NCBI RefSeq assembly: GCF_900107275.1
Contig: NZ_FNPI01000005.1
Coordinates: forward strand, 186,001 to 250,000
Origin: Evansella caseinilytica
GTDB lineage: Bacteria > Bacillota > Bacilli > Bacillales > Salisediminibacteriaceae
Reading direction: 5' to 3'
DNA length: 64,000 nucleotides
Of this stretch, positions 24,573-34,385 are shown in pieces (the first letter of the stretch is position 1; each line of letters opens with the position of its first letter). A program made the translations under genes and the position numbers. The notes under the pieces were generated by a model. The model saw nothing but the letters and a program-made list of their open reading frames with translations, did no database searches and was not told where the DNA came from.

Positions 24573-25625
24573 TCATAAATATTCACTCAAGGAGTGAAGA
24601 AAATGACCGTCTCTTCCCGTGGCCGGAGCCGCCATCAGCAGCGAATTCAAGATCGCTTCCTCCGTTGCTTCCGCAGCTGCAAGAAACGCAGCATCCAACT
24701 CCTCTTCATGTAAATAGACAAGCGTTCGCCTTTTATCTGCCGGCTGGTGCATGACGTGGTTAACCGTGGAAAAGCCGATGACAAGGTCGCCGCTGCCGTG
24801 CCCCATTTTCGAACCGGTATGGCTGAGTCCGATGCCGCAGCGCTTGATGATCCGTCTTAATTGGCGGTCCGTTACCGGCAGGTCGGTTGCTACGATGATA
24901 ACGACGGATCCGCGTTCCGTTTGTTCCTGTTGCCCTTTTTCTGATTTTTTCTGTAGTTTTTCGAGCTGTTGTCCCAGTTTTCTACCGCTGATGACGAGAT
25001 CTTTCAATTGTCCAAAATTCGTCAACGCCAGCACTCCGAGTGTGTATGTATCTGCCTGGATCGTAACGACTCTGGAAGCCGTGCCGATTCCCCCTTTCAA
25101 ACCGAAGCACTTCATTCCTGTGCCCGCTCCCACCGCCCCTTCTTCCACATGAGCAGTTGCATCGGCTATTGCCGCGTAGACATCCTTTTCCTGAAGCACA
25201 ATGGAGCGGATATCGTTTAAATACATATCATTGCACTCGGCCACCACCGGATTGATCGTTCCTACGGTACGACCGATTTCCGGATTATCCTTAAGCATGT
25301 ATTTTATCAGCGCTGTTGCACAAATGCCGACGCTCAAGGTGTTGGTTAGCAGGACCGGGGTTTCGATTGTCCCAAGCTCATTTATCTGCAACGTTCCCAT
25401 CGTTTTGCCGAACCCGTTAAAAACATGGGTTGCGGCGACAACCTTCTCTTGAAACAAATTCCCCGAATGAGGAAGGATGGCGGTAACGCCCGTGTGTGAA
25501 TTTCCTTGGCGAACCGTCGCGTGGCCGACGGTGACGCCTGCCACATCCGTGATCATATTCCGTGGTCCGGTTGGTAATCTGCCGATATCCAGTTTCCATT
25601 CTCTTGCTCGCTTTCTGTCTGCCAT
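24573..25625 (-). CDS. P1-family aminopeptidase (DmpA/BapA-like)
   Basis: 350-residue N-terminal-nucleophile peptidase of the DmpA/BapA group, which includes L-aminopeptidase/D-esterases and beta-peptidyl aminopeptidases. Visible: 'ITDVAGVTVGHATV' at the N-terminus, 'THVFNGFGKTMG', 'LTNTLSVG', 'VVAECNDMYLND', 'EEGAVGAGTGMKCFGLKGGIG', and the self-cleavage site 'ERGSVVIIVATDLP', where the Ser becomes the N-terminal nucleophile. Directly upstream of dat, so a role in D-amino acid or unusual peptide turnover is suggested by context only. Confidence 0.92.
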   Translation of the reverse strand: MADRKRAREWKLDIGRLPTGPRNMITDVAGVTVGHATVRQGNSHTGVTAILPHSGNLFQEKVVAATHVFNGFGKTMGTLQINELGTIETPVLLTNTLSVGICATALIKYMLKDNPEIGRTVGTINPVVAECNDMYLNDIRSIVLQEKDVYAAIADATAHVEEGAVGAGTGMKCFGLKGGIGTASRVVTIQADTYTLGVLALTNFGQLKDLVISGRKLGQQLEKLQKKSEKGQQEQTERGSVVIIVATDLPVTDRQLRRIIKRCGIGLSHTGSKMGHGSGDLVIGFSTVNHVMHQPADKRRTLVYLHEEELDAAFLAAAEATEEAILNSLLMAAPATGRDGHFLHSLSEYL

Positions 25626-25908
25626 ACTCGTTCCTCACAATCCTTTGCTCTCGTGCTAGTTCTTTATTAATGATACGCAGTAAAAAAGAAGGATGAACAT
25701 CCTCTAAAGAAAGTTGATGTGCAGCGCAATGTACTCTATACGTATGTGAATCCCGAGAGAGTATGCGCAGCGCCGACATGCATTCGCCGGCAACGTTTTA
25801 CTGAACTTATCGAACAGCCACATAAAATTTCTCCCTATTATTCTATGCATTTCATTATACTCTAATCATCCGCAAGCACCATCGTTTCGGGCAAAATTGT
25901 CAATTAAT

Positions 25909-26109
25909 TTACACTTCAAATTCAAAAAATATTCCGTCAGTTAAATTTTCTTTTCCTTCTAACAGCATTTCAAAAAGGAAAGTTTTGAAATCTTCGTATG
26001 ATTGGATTACTTTTTTTGTTTTAAAATCTATGTCTACAATTTTTTCATCAATCGTATCGATTGCAAAAAAAGAAATTTTTACAATTGAATCCGCGAAAAG
26101 GAAACACAT
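25909..26109 (-). CDS. Hypothetical 66-residue protein
   Basis: Unrecognised small acidic, AT-rich gene with a strong CGGAGGGATAA site directly before ATG 26109. The peptide has alternating hydrophobic strands followed by a helix ('YEDFKTFLFEMLLEGKENL'). Base composition is more AT-rich than its neighbours, which hints at later acquisition. It stands alone between the P1 peptidase and valS. Confidence 0.55.
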   Translation of the reverse strand: MCFLFADSIVKISFFAIDTIDEKIVDIDFKTKKVIQSYEDFKTFLFEMLLEGKENLTDGIFFEFEV

Positions 26110-26264
26110 TTATCCCTCCGTTAGGTTTGATATAACAATTCACAATCTATAAAGTTCATTTTAACACGTTTTTTCCATTTACCACCAAAAAAATCACGAT
26201 TGTTTTTCAAAAAACGGTTGTCCTGTTAGATACGAATCATGGATATAATCATTAAAAAGGAAAA

Positions 26265-26303
26265 GGGAGTATCCAAAGGGGATTTTCCCTTTTGGATACT
26301 CCC
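26265..26303 (-). terminator. Terminator downstream of valS
   Basis: GGGAGTATCCAAAGGG and CCCTTTTGGATACTCCC form a long stem; on the minus strand it runs into CCTTTTTAAT. It is the first intrinsic terminator after the valS stop, on the far side of a family-A repeat. Confidence 0.75.
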
Positions 26304-26340
26304 CTGAAAGAAGGAACGGAGCCATTATCCTTATAGTGTT

Positions 26341-26490
26341 TGTACAAAAAGTCCGAAAAACAGCGGCGTGCCTCTCAACGTGAACGTTGTCTCTCCCCCG
26401 CTCACTTATGGTGTACGCTCCGCCGCTCGTGCCTGGCTGCTCCGCTCCCTTCTTGCCGCTGGTCGCCGACGGGGGCTCTTGTATAGAACA
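26341..26490. repeat. Dispersed repeat, family A
   Basis: Begins TGTACAAAAAGTCCGAAAAACAGC, then CTCTCAACGTGAACGTTGTC, GTGTACGCTCCGCCGCTC and CTTCTTGCCGCTGG, ending near TAGAACAAAACC. These blocks match the copy at 52243 in order. It lies between valS and its terminator. Confidence 0.7.
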
Positions 26491-26514
26491 AAACCCCTCT
26501 GCCAACGAATACCG

Positions 26515-29157
26515 TTATTTTTTCAACTCGCGGATGCGGGCTTTTACTTTTTCCCGCTGCTCAAGATAATCCTTTTCCTTCTCGCGTTCCGCTGCAATGA
26601 CCTTTTCAGGAGCCTTCGCGACAAAGCCTTCATTACTTAATTTTTTCTGCACTCGCGTTACTTCACCGTCAAGGCGCTTTAATTCTCCTTCGAGGCGGCT
26701 GATTTCCGCATCAAGATCAAGCAAGCCGGCAAGCGGCAAGTAAAGTTCGACCCCGGATAACACGGAGCTCATTGATTTTTCCGGTGCCGTCAATCCCGTC
26801 CCCATTTTCCATTCGCCGGGACGACAGAAACGCTCAAGGTACGACTGCCCGCGGCGCAATTGAGACAGGATGGCATCTGTATCCGCATTGATATGCAGCG
26901 TAATTTCCCTGCTCAGCGGAACATTCAATTCTGCCCGTGTATTTCTGACGGAGCGGATAATCTCTTGAAGAAGCTGCATATCCTTCTCCGCTTGCTCATC
27001 GATCAGTTCCTCGTTTTTCTCCGGCCAGGAAGCAACGGTAATCGATTCTCCTTTATGCGGGAGATGCTGCCACACCTCCTCGGTTAAAAACGGCATGAAC
27101 GGATGCAGCAGCCGCATTGTTTGATCCAGCACATAGGCAAGAACCGACCGCGTTGTCTGTTTGGCAGCCGCATCGTTTCCGTTCAGCGGCAGCTTTGCCA
27201 TCTCGATATACCAATCGCACAGATCATCCCAAATGAAGTTATACAGCGCACGGCCCGCTTCCCCGAACTCGTACGTATCAATGCATTTTGTAACATGCTC
27301 AATCGTATGCTGCAGGCGGGTCAATATCCATTTATCCGCCAGCGATTTAATCCCGGAAATATCAATGTCTTCATACTTCAAGCCGTCCATGTTCATCAGA
27401 GCAAAGCGGGAAGCATTCCAGATTTTGTTGCCGAAATTCCAATTCGCTTCTACTTTTTCCCAGTAAAAACGCAGGTCGTGCCCCGGCGAGCTTCCGGTGG
27501 AAAGGAAGAAACGGAGAGCATCTGCGCCATACTTATCAATCACATCCATTGGATCCACTCCGTTGCCGAGAGACTTACTCATCTTCCGTCCTTCCGCGTC
27601 GCGGACAAGTCCGTGAATAAGGACGTCTTTGAACGGGCGTTTACCGGTAAAGTGCTGTCCCTGAAAAATCATCCTTGCCACCCAGAAATAAATGATATCG
27701 TAGCCGGTAACGAGAGCGTCGGTTGGATAATAGCGCTGGTAATCTTCCACTTTTTCATTCGGCCAGCCCATGGTAGAAAACGGCCATAAAGCCGAGCTGA
27801 ACCAAGTATCTAAGACGTCTTCTTCCTGCTCCCAGTTTTCGCTGTCCTCCGGAGCGGTCCGACCGACGTACAGCTCGCCTGTCTCTTTGTGGAACCATGC
27901 GGGTATTCGGTGCCCCCACCACAATTGCCTGGAAATACACCAGTCACGGATGTTTTCGATCCAGCGTAAGTACGTTTTTTCAAAGCGCTCCGGTACAAAT
28001 TGGACTTTATCTGCTGATTTCTGCAAGGCAATTGCCTGTTCCGCCAGCGGCTTCATTTTTACAAACCATTGTGTGGAAAGGTACGGTTCAACAACAGCCC
28101 CGCTTCTTTCCGAGTGCCCGACGCTGTGCAGATGCTCTTCGATTTTGAACAAAACGCCGGCTTCCTGCAGATCTTTTACGATTTGTTTGCGGCATTCAAA
28201 CCGGTCCAGTCCTTGATATTTTCCGGCATTTTCATTCATTTTACCGCCTTCATCCATGACAAGCACCCGTTCCAGGGAATGGCGGTTGCCGATTTCAAAG
28301 TCATTCGGGTCGTGGGCAGGGGTGATCTTAACAGCGCCTGAGCCAAATTCCATATCCACATACTCATCGGCGACGATGTCTATTTCTCTGCCGACGATCG
28401 GCAGCGTTACTTTTTTACCGATCAGATGCCGATAACGCTCGTCCTCCGGATGAACGGCAACGGCTGTATCTCCCAGCATCGTTTCCGGACGGGTGGTGGC
28501 GACTTCGATATGGCCTGTACCGTCTGTCAATGGATATTTCATATGGTACAGCGCACCTTGAACATCTTGATAAATGACTTCAATATCGGAGAGGGCTGTT
28601 TTTGTTTCCGGATCCCAGTTGATAATATATTCTCCGCGGTAGATGAGGCCTTCTTCATACAGGCGGACAAACACTTCAAGCACCGCATCGGATAAGCCTT
28701 CATCCAGTGTAAAGCGCTCTCGCGAGTAATCGAGTGACAACCCGAGCTTTGCCCATTGCTGGCGAATGAAATCTGCATACTCTGCTTTCCATTCCCATGC
28801 TTTTTCAAGGAATGCTTCCCTGCCGAGATCGTAGCGGCTAACTCCTGTTTCCCGCAGCTTTGCCTCCACTTTAGCCTGCGTCGCTATCCCGGCATGGTCC
28901 ATTCCCGGGAGCCAAAGGGCATCATAGCCTTGCATCCGTTTGACGCGGATTAAAATATCCTGCAGCGTTGTATCCCACGCATGACCAAGATGAAGCTTCC
29001 CGGTAACATTCGGCGGCGGAATCACTATCGTGTACGGCTTTTTACTTTCCTCTCCCGTTGCCTCAAAAAATTTGCCGTTGACCCAAAATGGATACCATTT
29101 TGCCTCCGTCTCTTGCGGATCGTATTTTGGCGGCATGGAAACATTGTTGTTTTCCAT
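26515..29157 (-). CDS. valS: Valyl-tRNA synthetase
   Basis: 880-residue class Ia synthetase charging tRNA-Val. The start is ATG 29157 after AGGAGGAAGG. Seen: HIGH motif as [14 protein letters not shown], editing (CP1) domain with '[19 protein letters not shown]' and '[10 protein letters not shown]', KMSKS loop as [13 protein letters not shown], anticodon-binding helical domain, and the C-terminal coiled-coil arm (about 815-880) typical of bacterial ValRS. Transcription is controlled by the T-box leader just upstream. Downstream gene order differs from B. subtilis, where folC follows at once; here about 8 kb of other genes intervene. Confidence 0.97.
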   Translation of the reverse strand: MENNNVSMPPKYDPQETEAKWYPFWVNGKFFEATGEESKKPYTIVIPPPNVTGKLHLGHAWDTTLQDILIRVKRMQGYDALWLPGMDHAGIATQAKVEAKLRETGVSRYDLGREAFLEKAWEWKAEYADFIRQQWAKLGLSLDYSRERFTLDEGLSDAVLEVFVRLYEEGLIYRGEYIINWDPETKTALSDIEVIYQDVQGALYHMKYPLTDGTGHIEVATTRPETMLGDTAVAVHPEDERYRHLIGKKVTLPIVGREIDIVADEYVDMEFGSGAVKITPAHDPNDFEIGNRHSLERVLVMDEGGKMNENAGKYQGLDRFECRKQIVKDLQEAGVLFKIEEHLHSVGHSERSGAVVEPYLSTQWFVKMKPLAEQAIALQKSADKVQFVPERFEKTYLRWIENIRDWCISRQLWWGHRIPAWFHKETGELYVGRTAPEDSENWEQEEDVLDTWFSSALWPFSTMGWPNEKVEDYQRYYPTDALVTGYDIIYFWVARMIFQGQHFTGKRPFKDVLIHGLVRDAEGRKMSKSLGNGVDPMDVIDKYGADALRFFLSTGSSPGHDLRFYWEKVEANWNFGNKIWNASRFALMNMDGLKYEDIDISGIKSLADKWILTRLQHTIEHVTKCIDTYEFGEAGRALYNFIWDDLCDWYIEMAKLPLNGNDAAAKQTTRSVLAYVLDQTMRLLHPFMPFLTEEVWQHLPHKGESITVASWPEKNEELIDEQAEKDMQLLQEIIRSVRNTRAELNVPLSREITLHINADTDAILSQLRRGQSYLERFCRPGEWKMGTGLTAPEKSMSSVLSGVELYLPLAGLLDLDAEISRLEGELKRLDGEVTRVQKKLSNEGFVAKAPEKVIAAEREKEKDYLEQREKVKARIRELKK

Positions 29158-29173
29158 TTTCCTTCCTCCTTCA

Positions 29174-29202
29174 GGGACCATGTCCCGCACAATTTTGTGA
29201 AC
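29174..29202. repeat. Small palindromic motif shared with 22694
   Basis: GGGACCATGTCCC followed by GCACAATTTTGTGAAC, between the T-box terminator and the valS start. Matches the motif upstream of the DCC oxidoreductase gene. Confidence 0.7.
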
Positions 29203-29222
29203 TTTTTTGTTGTTTTTTTGAA

Positions 29223-29515
29223 TAATACAAAAAACCCCCGTCGTCAAAGGACGAAGGGAGCTGTATTCCTCGCGGTACCACCTTTGTTTATCGCCAAGTA
29301 TTTGCAGCCTACCATAAAAAAATCAAGGCGCAATTGTTAACGATACACTCGAAGCGGTAACGGGCTGATCCGGCTTATACTACTGGCATTCACATAAGCA
29401 ACTCCAGGGCGACCTTCCACCTTTACCTCCAAGAAAACCTTCCAGCATCATTCATCATGATGGTTTTCCTCTCTGCTGGTTTCAAGATGTACTCTTCCCT
29501 TTCACAGTTTCTGAA
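29223..29515 (-). promoter_or_regulatory. T-box riboswitch of valS
   Basis: On the minus strand the conserved T-box sequence AAAGGTGGTACCGCG (29271-29285) precedes a terminator CCCTTCGTC...GACGACGGGGG followed by TTTTTT (29231-29258). The upstream part carries AGAGTA and AGAGAG features of stem I. Uncharged tRNA-Val would pair with the specifier and the T-box bulge to allow read-through. Candidate specifier codons for valine are GTA near 29424 and GTC near 29412; folding is needed to choose. Confidence 0.93.
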
Positions 29516-29858
29516 GTAATATTGTACACGTTATTTTACCTTTTCTCATCAAAAGATTCAATAGGGTGCCGAGCATTTTTTCCAATAACTTTGATGTTCT
29601 AAGAAATAAAATTTGCAGGCGCTGCCTTCCGGATGTTCAATATCTTCTTATCATCATCGCCTGAAATCGCCGCTTCTATTCGTTATTTCTCTTTCTTTAC
29701 ATCTCATATACGGTCACCTGTCTTAATCGACATATGACGGTTTAACCAGACGGCAACACACCTACACCTTGCCTTCTCCGGCGAGCAACAGCATTTGCAC
29801 CATTCCTCCGCTCCATTCATATAATGTTTATACCAATGGTTGGGAGGGGGGAAGGAAC

Positions 29859-30056
29859 ATGAGACGCAACAGCTTTGGAAAGTTCCGCTTTCCACGCTGG
29901 GTGCACAAAGGCGTTGCTATCTTTTATCAAGTGCTGGTACCGCTCATTATTTTTCAGTTTTTCCGTACACTTTTGTTGCCGACAACCTTTGATATGATTT
30001 TGCTTGGCATTCTCGTCCTTCTATACCTGAATTATGTATTCGGCTGGATTTCATAA
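29859..30056 (+). CDS. Hypothetical 65-residue membrane protein
   Basis: Small gene with a purine-rich site GGGAGGGGGGAAGG before ATG 29859. The N-terminus is basic ('MRRNSFGKFRFPRWVHK'), followed by two hydrophobic segments (about 18-37 and 42-60). No family recognised. Convergent with ysxE; no obvious partner gene. Confidence 0.6.
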   Translation: MRRNSFGKFRFPRWVHKGVAIFYQVLVPLIIFQFFRTLLLPTTFDMILLGILVLLYLNYVFGWIS

Positions 30057-30215
30057 ATCAGCTTCACATCATTGAAAAAGAATAGAAGCATTTCCCTTTA
30101 TTTTACCATAAATTGCCCTTAGTGATTTACTTCCCCTTGGCAAAAAAACATATTTTACAGCACCGGGGCTAAATCCCTGCTTTGCTGCAAATCTAATAAC
30201 ATCACCGCTTTTAAT

Positions 30216-30262
30216 GGCAAACAAACCTGTGTTGAGCAATGCCCAGCACAGGTTTGTTTGCC
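30216..30262. terminator. Bidirectional terminator between ysxE and the small membrane gene
   Basis: GGCAAACAAACCTGTG and CACAGGTTTGTTTGCC form a perfect 16-bp stem, 13 bases from the ysxE stop on the minus strand. Confidence 0.7.
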
Positions 30263-30275
30263 TAAGGCGATTCCC

Positions 30276-31295
30276 TTACGCCCTCGGCTCCTCTCTTGGA
30301 AAAACACTATTCATAAAGCGATAAATCCGGTTCATCGTCAACACTTTTCTTTCTAAATGCGTCACCGCTTCAAGTTCGGTATACTGCTTTTCCTTCTTCA
30401 TGTAATTGTCGACCGTCAAATACAAGCTTTCGGGAAAAACAAGATAGCTCATAAACAAATGCCGTTCTTCATCAAATAAAGCGAAATGCTTTTCATATAA
30501 CTGCAGCCAGTGAAGCCCCTCGTGCTCATCCCATGGCCGCGATTGGAAAAAGTGCCGGAACATTAGAGCAACATCTCTTGCCGGTGTATCGAGGACAGCC
30601 TTTTCAAAATTAAAAAAATATCCAGTTCCATATTGATCAAAGCACGTATGCTTCCGGCTCGGTCTTCCATGACATAACACACTGCGGAAATTTTTCTTTT
30701 GCTTAGCTCCTTCCATCCAGGAAGTCAAATGCCGCTCCGCCTCCTCGACCATGTGTAGGCTGCGCTGAAAATGGGTTAAAAACGTCAGCTGAAATGGAGA
30801 TAAATATACGGTCCCTTCGATTTGATCCGCATACCGCTCCATTTCCAGCCTCCTGTGGGCCCACCGCTTTTTCAGCACTCCATATGATTCTTCCAGCACT
30901 TCCTCCGAGTATTCCTGTGTTCTTTCCGTTAACCCGTGCAGCTTTGCCAGCTCTTCCGCCATCACTTCCTCGGGCTGCACCGGGTAGCGGAATTCGGTAT
31001 GATCGGTATACCACGGCATCAAATAGTAAGCCTGCTCCCCGTATCTTACTACGTAATCACCATACTTCGTCGGAAGCACCGGAACGAGATAATGAAAGCC
31101 GATTCGTTCGAGTCGCCGGATGACATGAACAAACCAATCAGCTTCCTCTGCCGACATTTTTGTTTCCTTCAAGGCAAAAATTCCGTTCCCGGTGTGAATT
31201 TTTTTCACTTTTCCAACCGTTTCGATTGTCTCCGGATACAAGTCATATTGAAACAGCACAGCACCGATTGGTTTTTGTTGCACATGAATATTCAT
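30276..31295 (-). CDS. ysxE: YsxE, CotS-family spore coat-associated protein
   Basis: 339 residues from ATG 31295, whose codon overlaps the preceding stop (ATGA). The protein has the aminoglycoside-phosphotransferase-like fold seen in CotS, YutH and YsxE: N-lobe ('KIHTGNGIFALKET'), 'YLMPWY' hinge, and a catalytic-loop-like segment 'VLCHGRPSRKH', in which the usual Asp of HGDxxxxN is replaced by Arg, so it is probably not an active kinase. In B. subtilis ysxE follows spoVID and valS in the same way. Expected role in the spore coat or its assembly. Confidence 0.85.
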   Translation of the reverse strand: MNIHVQQKPIGAVLFQYDLYPETIETVGKVKKIHTGNGIFALKETKMSAEEADWFVHVIRRLERIGFHYLVPVLPTKYGDYVVRYGEQAYYLMPWYTDHTEFRYPVQPEEVMAEELAKLHGLTERTQEYSEEVLEESYGVLKKRWAHRRLEMERYADQIEGTVYLSPFQLTFLTHFQRSLHMVEEAERHLTSWMEGAKQKKNFRSVLCHGRPSRKHTCFDQYGTGYFFNFEKAVLDTPARDVALMFRHFFQSRPWDEHEGLHWLQLYEKHFALFDEERHLFMSYLVFPESLYLTVDNYMKKEKQYTELEAVTHLERKVLTMNRIYRFMNSVFPREEPRA

Positions 31296-32194
31296 ACGGA
31301 CACCTTCTCTCGCGATACATCCAGCCACTGACTCAGCGCTTCGACAAGTTCCCTTGATAATTCCCATTGAAAAATCAGCTGCTCTTTCAGTGATGCCTCT
31401 TCTTCCCTATCTTTCACTTGCGTTGCTTTTTCCATGTAATCGACAAACTCCCATGGAAGCAAACAATCCGCCAGCAATTGCTGTCCAGAGTCCGTTTTTA
31501 GAGAAAAATGAGGATCCAGCTCATCCAACATGAAAAAAAACGATGCCCGGCCATAACGGTGAAGCCATTCAGAAAACACCGTTTTTAACGGGCCGTATCC
31601 CCGCTCCGGTTTTGTATTTCCATTCAGCCAATACATTTTTTCAAACACGAGCTTCCCTTGATCCAGCGAGCGGATCGGTGCCACAACAGGTATGGATACG
31701 TTGTTCAGCTCCGCTTTGATCCGCTGTGCTTTTGAAAAACGAAGCAGCGCTTCCCGCCGCAGTTTTTCAAAAAACATCGACTGCTTGATCGGCAATTTTA
31801 AGTATTGCAGTTTTTCATCCTTGAATACCGGTTCAGCGACTTCCAATTCAAAATCATCCATTTCCACGGAATAATACTTCCCGAAAAATTTACCGGCTTC
31901 CTTTTCCTTGTTTTGATAGGAAAACAGGCTGGTCACTTCATCATGAAGTGTAATCCAGCCGCTGTCCGTTACGAGCATTTTTTCTCCATTTACTGTCTGG
32001 ATCATTCGATTTGTCAAACAACCGGTTGTTTTGGCCAGCCGATCCCGCCATTGAATATGCCACCTTGCCAGCTTTTCCTCCGGCCACAGAACGAGACGTT
32101 TTTTTCCCTTTTCTGTATCCAAGAGCTCGCCGTTGACCATCCATTTGCCTTGTTTAAAGCCGTAACTGTTCAGTATATCTTGTATCCTAAGCAT
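31292..32194 (-). CDS. Unknown protein between spoVID and ysxE
   Basis: 300 residues from ATG 32194 with GGAGGGGG upstream. No domain could be assigned with confidence. The N-terminal part ('VLWPEEKLARWHIQWRDRLAKTTG', then 'RMIQTVNGEKMLVTDSGWITLHD') is reminiscent of the N-lobe of CotS-type coat proteins, but no catalytic loop is seen. It is coupled to ysxE by an ATGA overlap and overlaps the region of the spoVID stop, so it is part of the same sporulation operon. B. subtilis has no gene in this place. Likely a coat or cortex-assembly factor, by context only. Confidence 0.7.
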   Translation of the reverse strand: MLRIQDILNSYGFKQGKWMVNGELLDTEKGKKRLVLWPEEKLARWHIQWRDRLAKTTGCLTNRMIQTVNGEKMLVTDSGWITLHDEVTSLFSYQNKEKEAGKFFGKYYSVEMDDFELEVAEPVFKDEKLQYLKLPIKQSMFFEKLRREALLRFSKAQRIKAELNNVSIPVVAPIRSLDQGKLVFEKMYWLNGNTKPERGYGPLKTVFSEWLHRYGRASFFFMLDELDPHFSLKTDSGQQLLADCLLPWEFVDYMEKATQVKDREEEASLKEQLIFQWELSRELVEALSQWLDVSREKVSV

Positions 32195-32208
32195 CCAGCC
32201 CCCTCCAA

Positions 32209-33327
32209 TCAAGTTTTGGATGATGGTAGTTGTCTCACCGGAATGTATAGGATTTGTCCCCCGGCGACCCGTTCGTCATTCAAACGATTCATACGAAGTA
32301 ATTGGCTCACTTGAATATCGTATCTCGCTGCGATCGATTCCAGCGATTCGCCTTCCTGCACGATGCAAATTCGCAGCTTTGAGAATTCTTCTTCCCCTTT
32401 GGTAAGCATCTTTGTCAGGTAGAGAGCATTTTCCTCTTTCTTCTCTGTCCCGGCATCGTGCACGTTGGTTCTTCCTGATTCTTTTCCACCATGCTTCTCT
32501 GCTGTTTTTTGCGCCGGCGCAGACTCTGGCGTATTCTGAAGAGCGGAAAAGGTCACTGTCGGTTCCACAGCGGCTTTATCGGAACTGTCCTTTTCACGCA
32601 TTTCTTCCTCCGATGGTTCAACCACTGCGTGGTCGCCGTCAAAGAAAGGGGCATCGCGATCCTGTTGTTCCGCTGCCTCCTCGCTTTCATCCGCAGCTTG
32701 CCGAACTGCCTCAAGGTGGAAGCTGTCCTCTTCCTCCGCCTCCTGGTCAGCCTGCTTCAGATGTACCGGCTCTTGTTCAAGCTCTCCATCAGAAGCAAAT
32801 GCTTCTGTTCTCTCTTCATCTTCCGCTCCATCTGCTATCCCTTCGTTCCCTTCTTTCGGTTCAACTTCGTTAAAATCACTGCGCTCACTTTTTATGCCTG
32901 TAACGGAAACATTCGCTTCCAGCTCGATGCACCCATCACCGGGAAGCTCATAGTCAAAGGCATCAACAGTGACATACAAGTCATCGAGGCGATGAATTTT
33001 TTCCTTCGGTATCGTCACATCCAACGGAAAAGAATGGCGGATAATTCCGAGTCCGTCATCTGTCATCGACACTTCCTCCACCGACCTGAAGGAAACCTCC
33101 TTCGTTAAAGTACTCGCTTGTTCAATAGATAAATCATCGTTTACCTTCGGCCGGTATTCGCCAAACAATTGGAGGGAGCCTCTTACAAATACTTGATCAT
33201 CCGCCTCCCGTATAGAAATATCCGGTTCCAACGCTATTGACAAAATCTCGTCAATTTCACTGCCACGATTCAACCATACTTGCTCTTTTATTGAAAAAGA
33301 CAAGGATGAAGCTGGTTCATGCGTCAA
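32209..33327 (-). CDS. spoVID: Stage VI sporulation protein D (coat morphogenesis)
   Basis: 372 residues from a TTG at 33327 with AAAGGGGG eight bases upstream. A longer open frame starts at 33453 but has no ribosome site, and the chosen start puts 'FSIKEQVWLNRGSEIDEILSIALEPDI' at the place of the matching N-terminal motif in B. subtilis SpoVID. The N-terminal ~160 residues form the conserved beta-rich encasement domain, the middle is acidic and low-complexity, and the C-terminus carries one LysM domain (about 320-365: 'CIVQEGESLESIAARYDIQVSQLLRMN'). SpoVID drives encasement of the forespore by the coat. Confidence 0.92.
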   Translation of the reverse strand: MTHEPASSLSFSIKEQVWLNRGSEIDEILSIALEPDISIREADDQVFVRGSLQLFGEYRPKVNDDLSIEQASTLTKEVSFRSVEEVSMTDDGLGIIRHSFPLDVTIPKEKIHRLDDLYVTVDAFDYELPGDGCIELEANVSVTGIKSERSDFNEVEPKEGNEGIADGAEDEERTEAFASDGELEQEPVHLKQADQEAEEEDSFHLEAVRQAADESEEAAEQQDRDAPFFDGDHAVVEPSEEEMREKDSSDKAAVEPTVTFSALQNTPESAPAQKTAEKHGGKESGRTNVHDAGTEKKEENALYLTKMLTKGEEEFSKLRICIVQEGESLESIAARYDIQVSQLLRMNRLNDERVAGGQILYIPVRQLPSSKT

Positions 33328-33542
33328 CGTGAATTCCCCCTTTATTTTAAAACTTTGCCCTCTCGCCAAGTTGTTTTGATCCCGTTCGCTGCAGCGGGTA
33401 TCTTTGTCCACAATTTCCTTCAAAGCTCCATACGTTACACTTGTATGTTTCAACCTGCTGAAATATGCCTTCTTTGTTAATTATCACAGGAAGGATATGT
33501 GGTAGTATAAAGAAAAAGAAACATAGATAGGAGGAAAAGGGG

Positions 33543-34166
33543 ATGGATTTCACCAGCCTTTTGTCGTTCTTAGGCGTGGCGGTTCTTCTTACGCTGATGC
33601 CTGGACCTGACATTTTATTCGTGTTAGCCCAAAGCATGTCGCAAAACCGCAAAGCAGGCATTGCCACGGCCCTCGGACTTTGTACTGGGCTTCTTGTGCA
33701 CATTACGGCGGCGGTTGCTGGCATTTCAGCGCTCATCTATCAGTCTGCACTTGCCTTTACTATCGTGAAATATGCAGGTGCCGCTTATTTACTTTATTTA
33801 GCGTGGAAGGCGTTTCAGGAAAAAGGGGTAGGTCTTTCGATTGATAAGCAAAGCGCCCTTGCCTACAGAGCCCTTTATAAGAAAGGCATTATCATGAATG
33901 TGTTAAATCCTAAGGTATCATTGTTTTTTCTCGCCCTGCTTCCCCAATTTGTAAACAACGGAGCAGGATCTGCTCCATGGCAAATGCTGCTTCTAGGAAT
34001 TGTATTTCTCATTCAAGCGTTTGTCATTTTCTCGTTGGTTAGTTGGTTTGCGGATAAGCTGGGGCATCTTCTCATGCGTTCTTCGTTTATAAAAAATCAG
34101 ATGCATCGCATCAAAGGTGTATTGCTGGCGCTTATCGGGCTTCAGGTGGCCTTTAGCAAGAATTAA
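33543..34166 (+). CDS. LysE-family amino acid exporter
   Basis: 207-residue polytopic protein with six hydrophobic segments. The N-terminal signature 'LTLMPGPDILFVLAQSMSQNRKAGIATALGLCTGLLVHI' is typical of LysE/RhtB exporters. ATG 33543 follows AGGAGGAAAAGG. Substrate unknown; family members export basic or neutral amino acids. It lies divergently from spoVID and is not part of a visible operon. Confidence 0.92.
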   Translation: MDFTSLLSFLGVAVLLTLMPGPDILFVLAQSMSQNRKAGIATALGLCTGLLVHITAAVAGISALIYQSALAFTIVKYAGAAYLLYLAWKAFQEKGVGLSIDKQSALAYRALYKKGIIMNVLNPKVSLFFLALLPQFVNNGAGSAPWQMLLLGIVFLIQAFVIFSLVSWFADKLGHLLMRSSFIKNQMHRIKGVLLALIGLQVAFSKN

Positions 34167-34290
34167 GGAAATGAGGAAGACCATTCGATCCTATCGCAGC
34201 GATGCTGGTGAAACGAGTTGCAGCAAAGGCAAATGAATGGATAAAGCATCCAGAGCGGTGACTTCAAGGTTGTCTCTTCGCCTGCCGACA

Positions 34291-34337
34291 ACAGATATAC
34301 AAGTACCATCCGCCAGCAATGGCACTTGTATATCTGT
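34291..34337. terminator. Hairpin between lysE-family gene and hemL
   Basis: ACAGATATACAAGT and ACTTGTATATCTGT pair around a 19-base stretch between two convergent genes, and may end both transcripts. The stem is AT-rich. Confidence 0.5.
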
Positions 34338-34372
34338 ATGGTCAACAACTCCTGTATTCCCCTTCACTGCTG

Positions 34373-34384
34373 CCCCCCCCCCCC
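34373..34384. repeat. Homopolymer of 12 C next to hemL stop
   Basis: An uninterrupted run of 12 C on the plus strand (12 G in the transcript) begins one base after the hemL stop codon. Such a long G/C tract is unusual here and slippage-prone. Confidence 0.9.
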
Positions 34385-34385
34385 G

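Noticed and set aside
27103-27789. 228-codon plus-strand frame opposite valS
   Set aside because: Antisense shadow of valS; no start signals.
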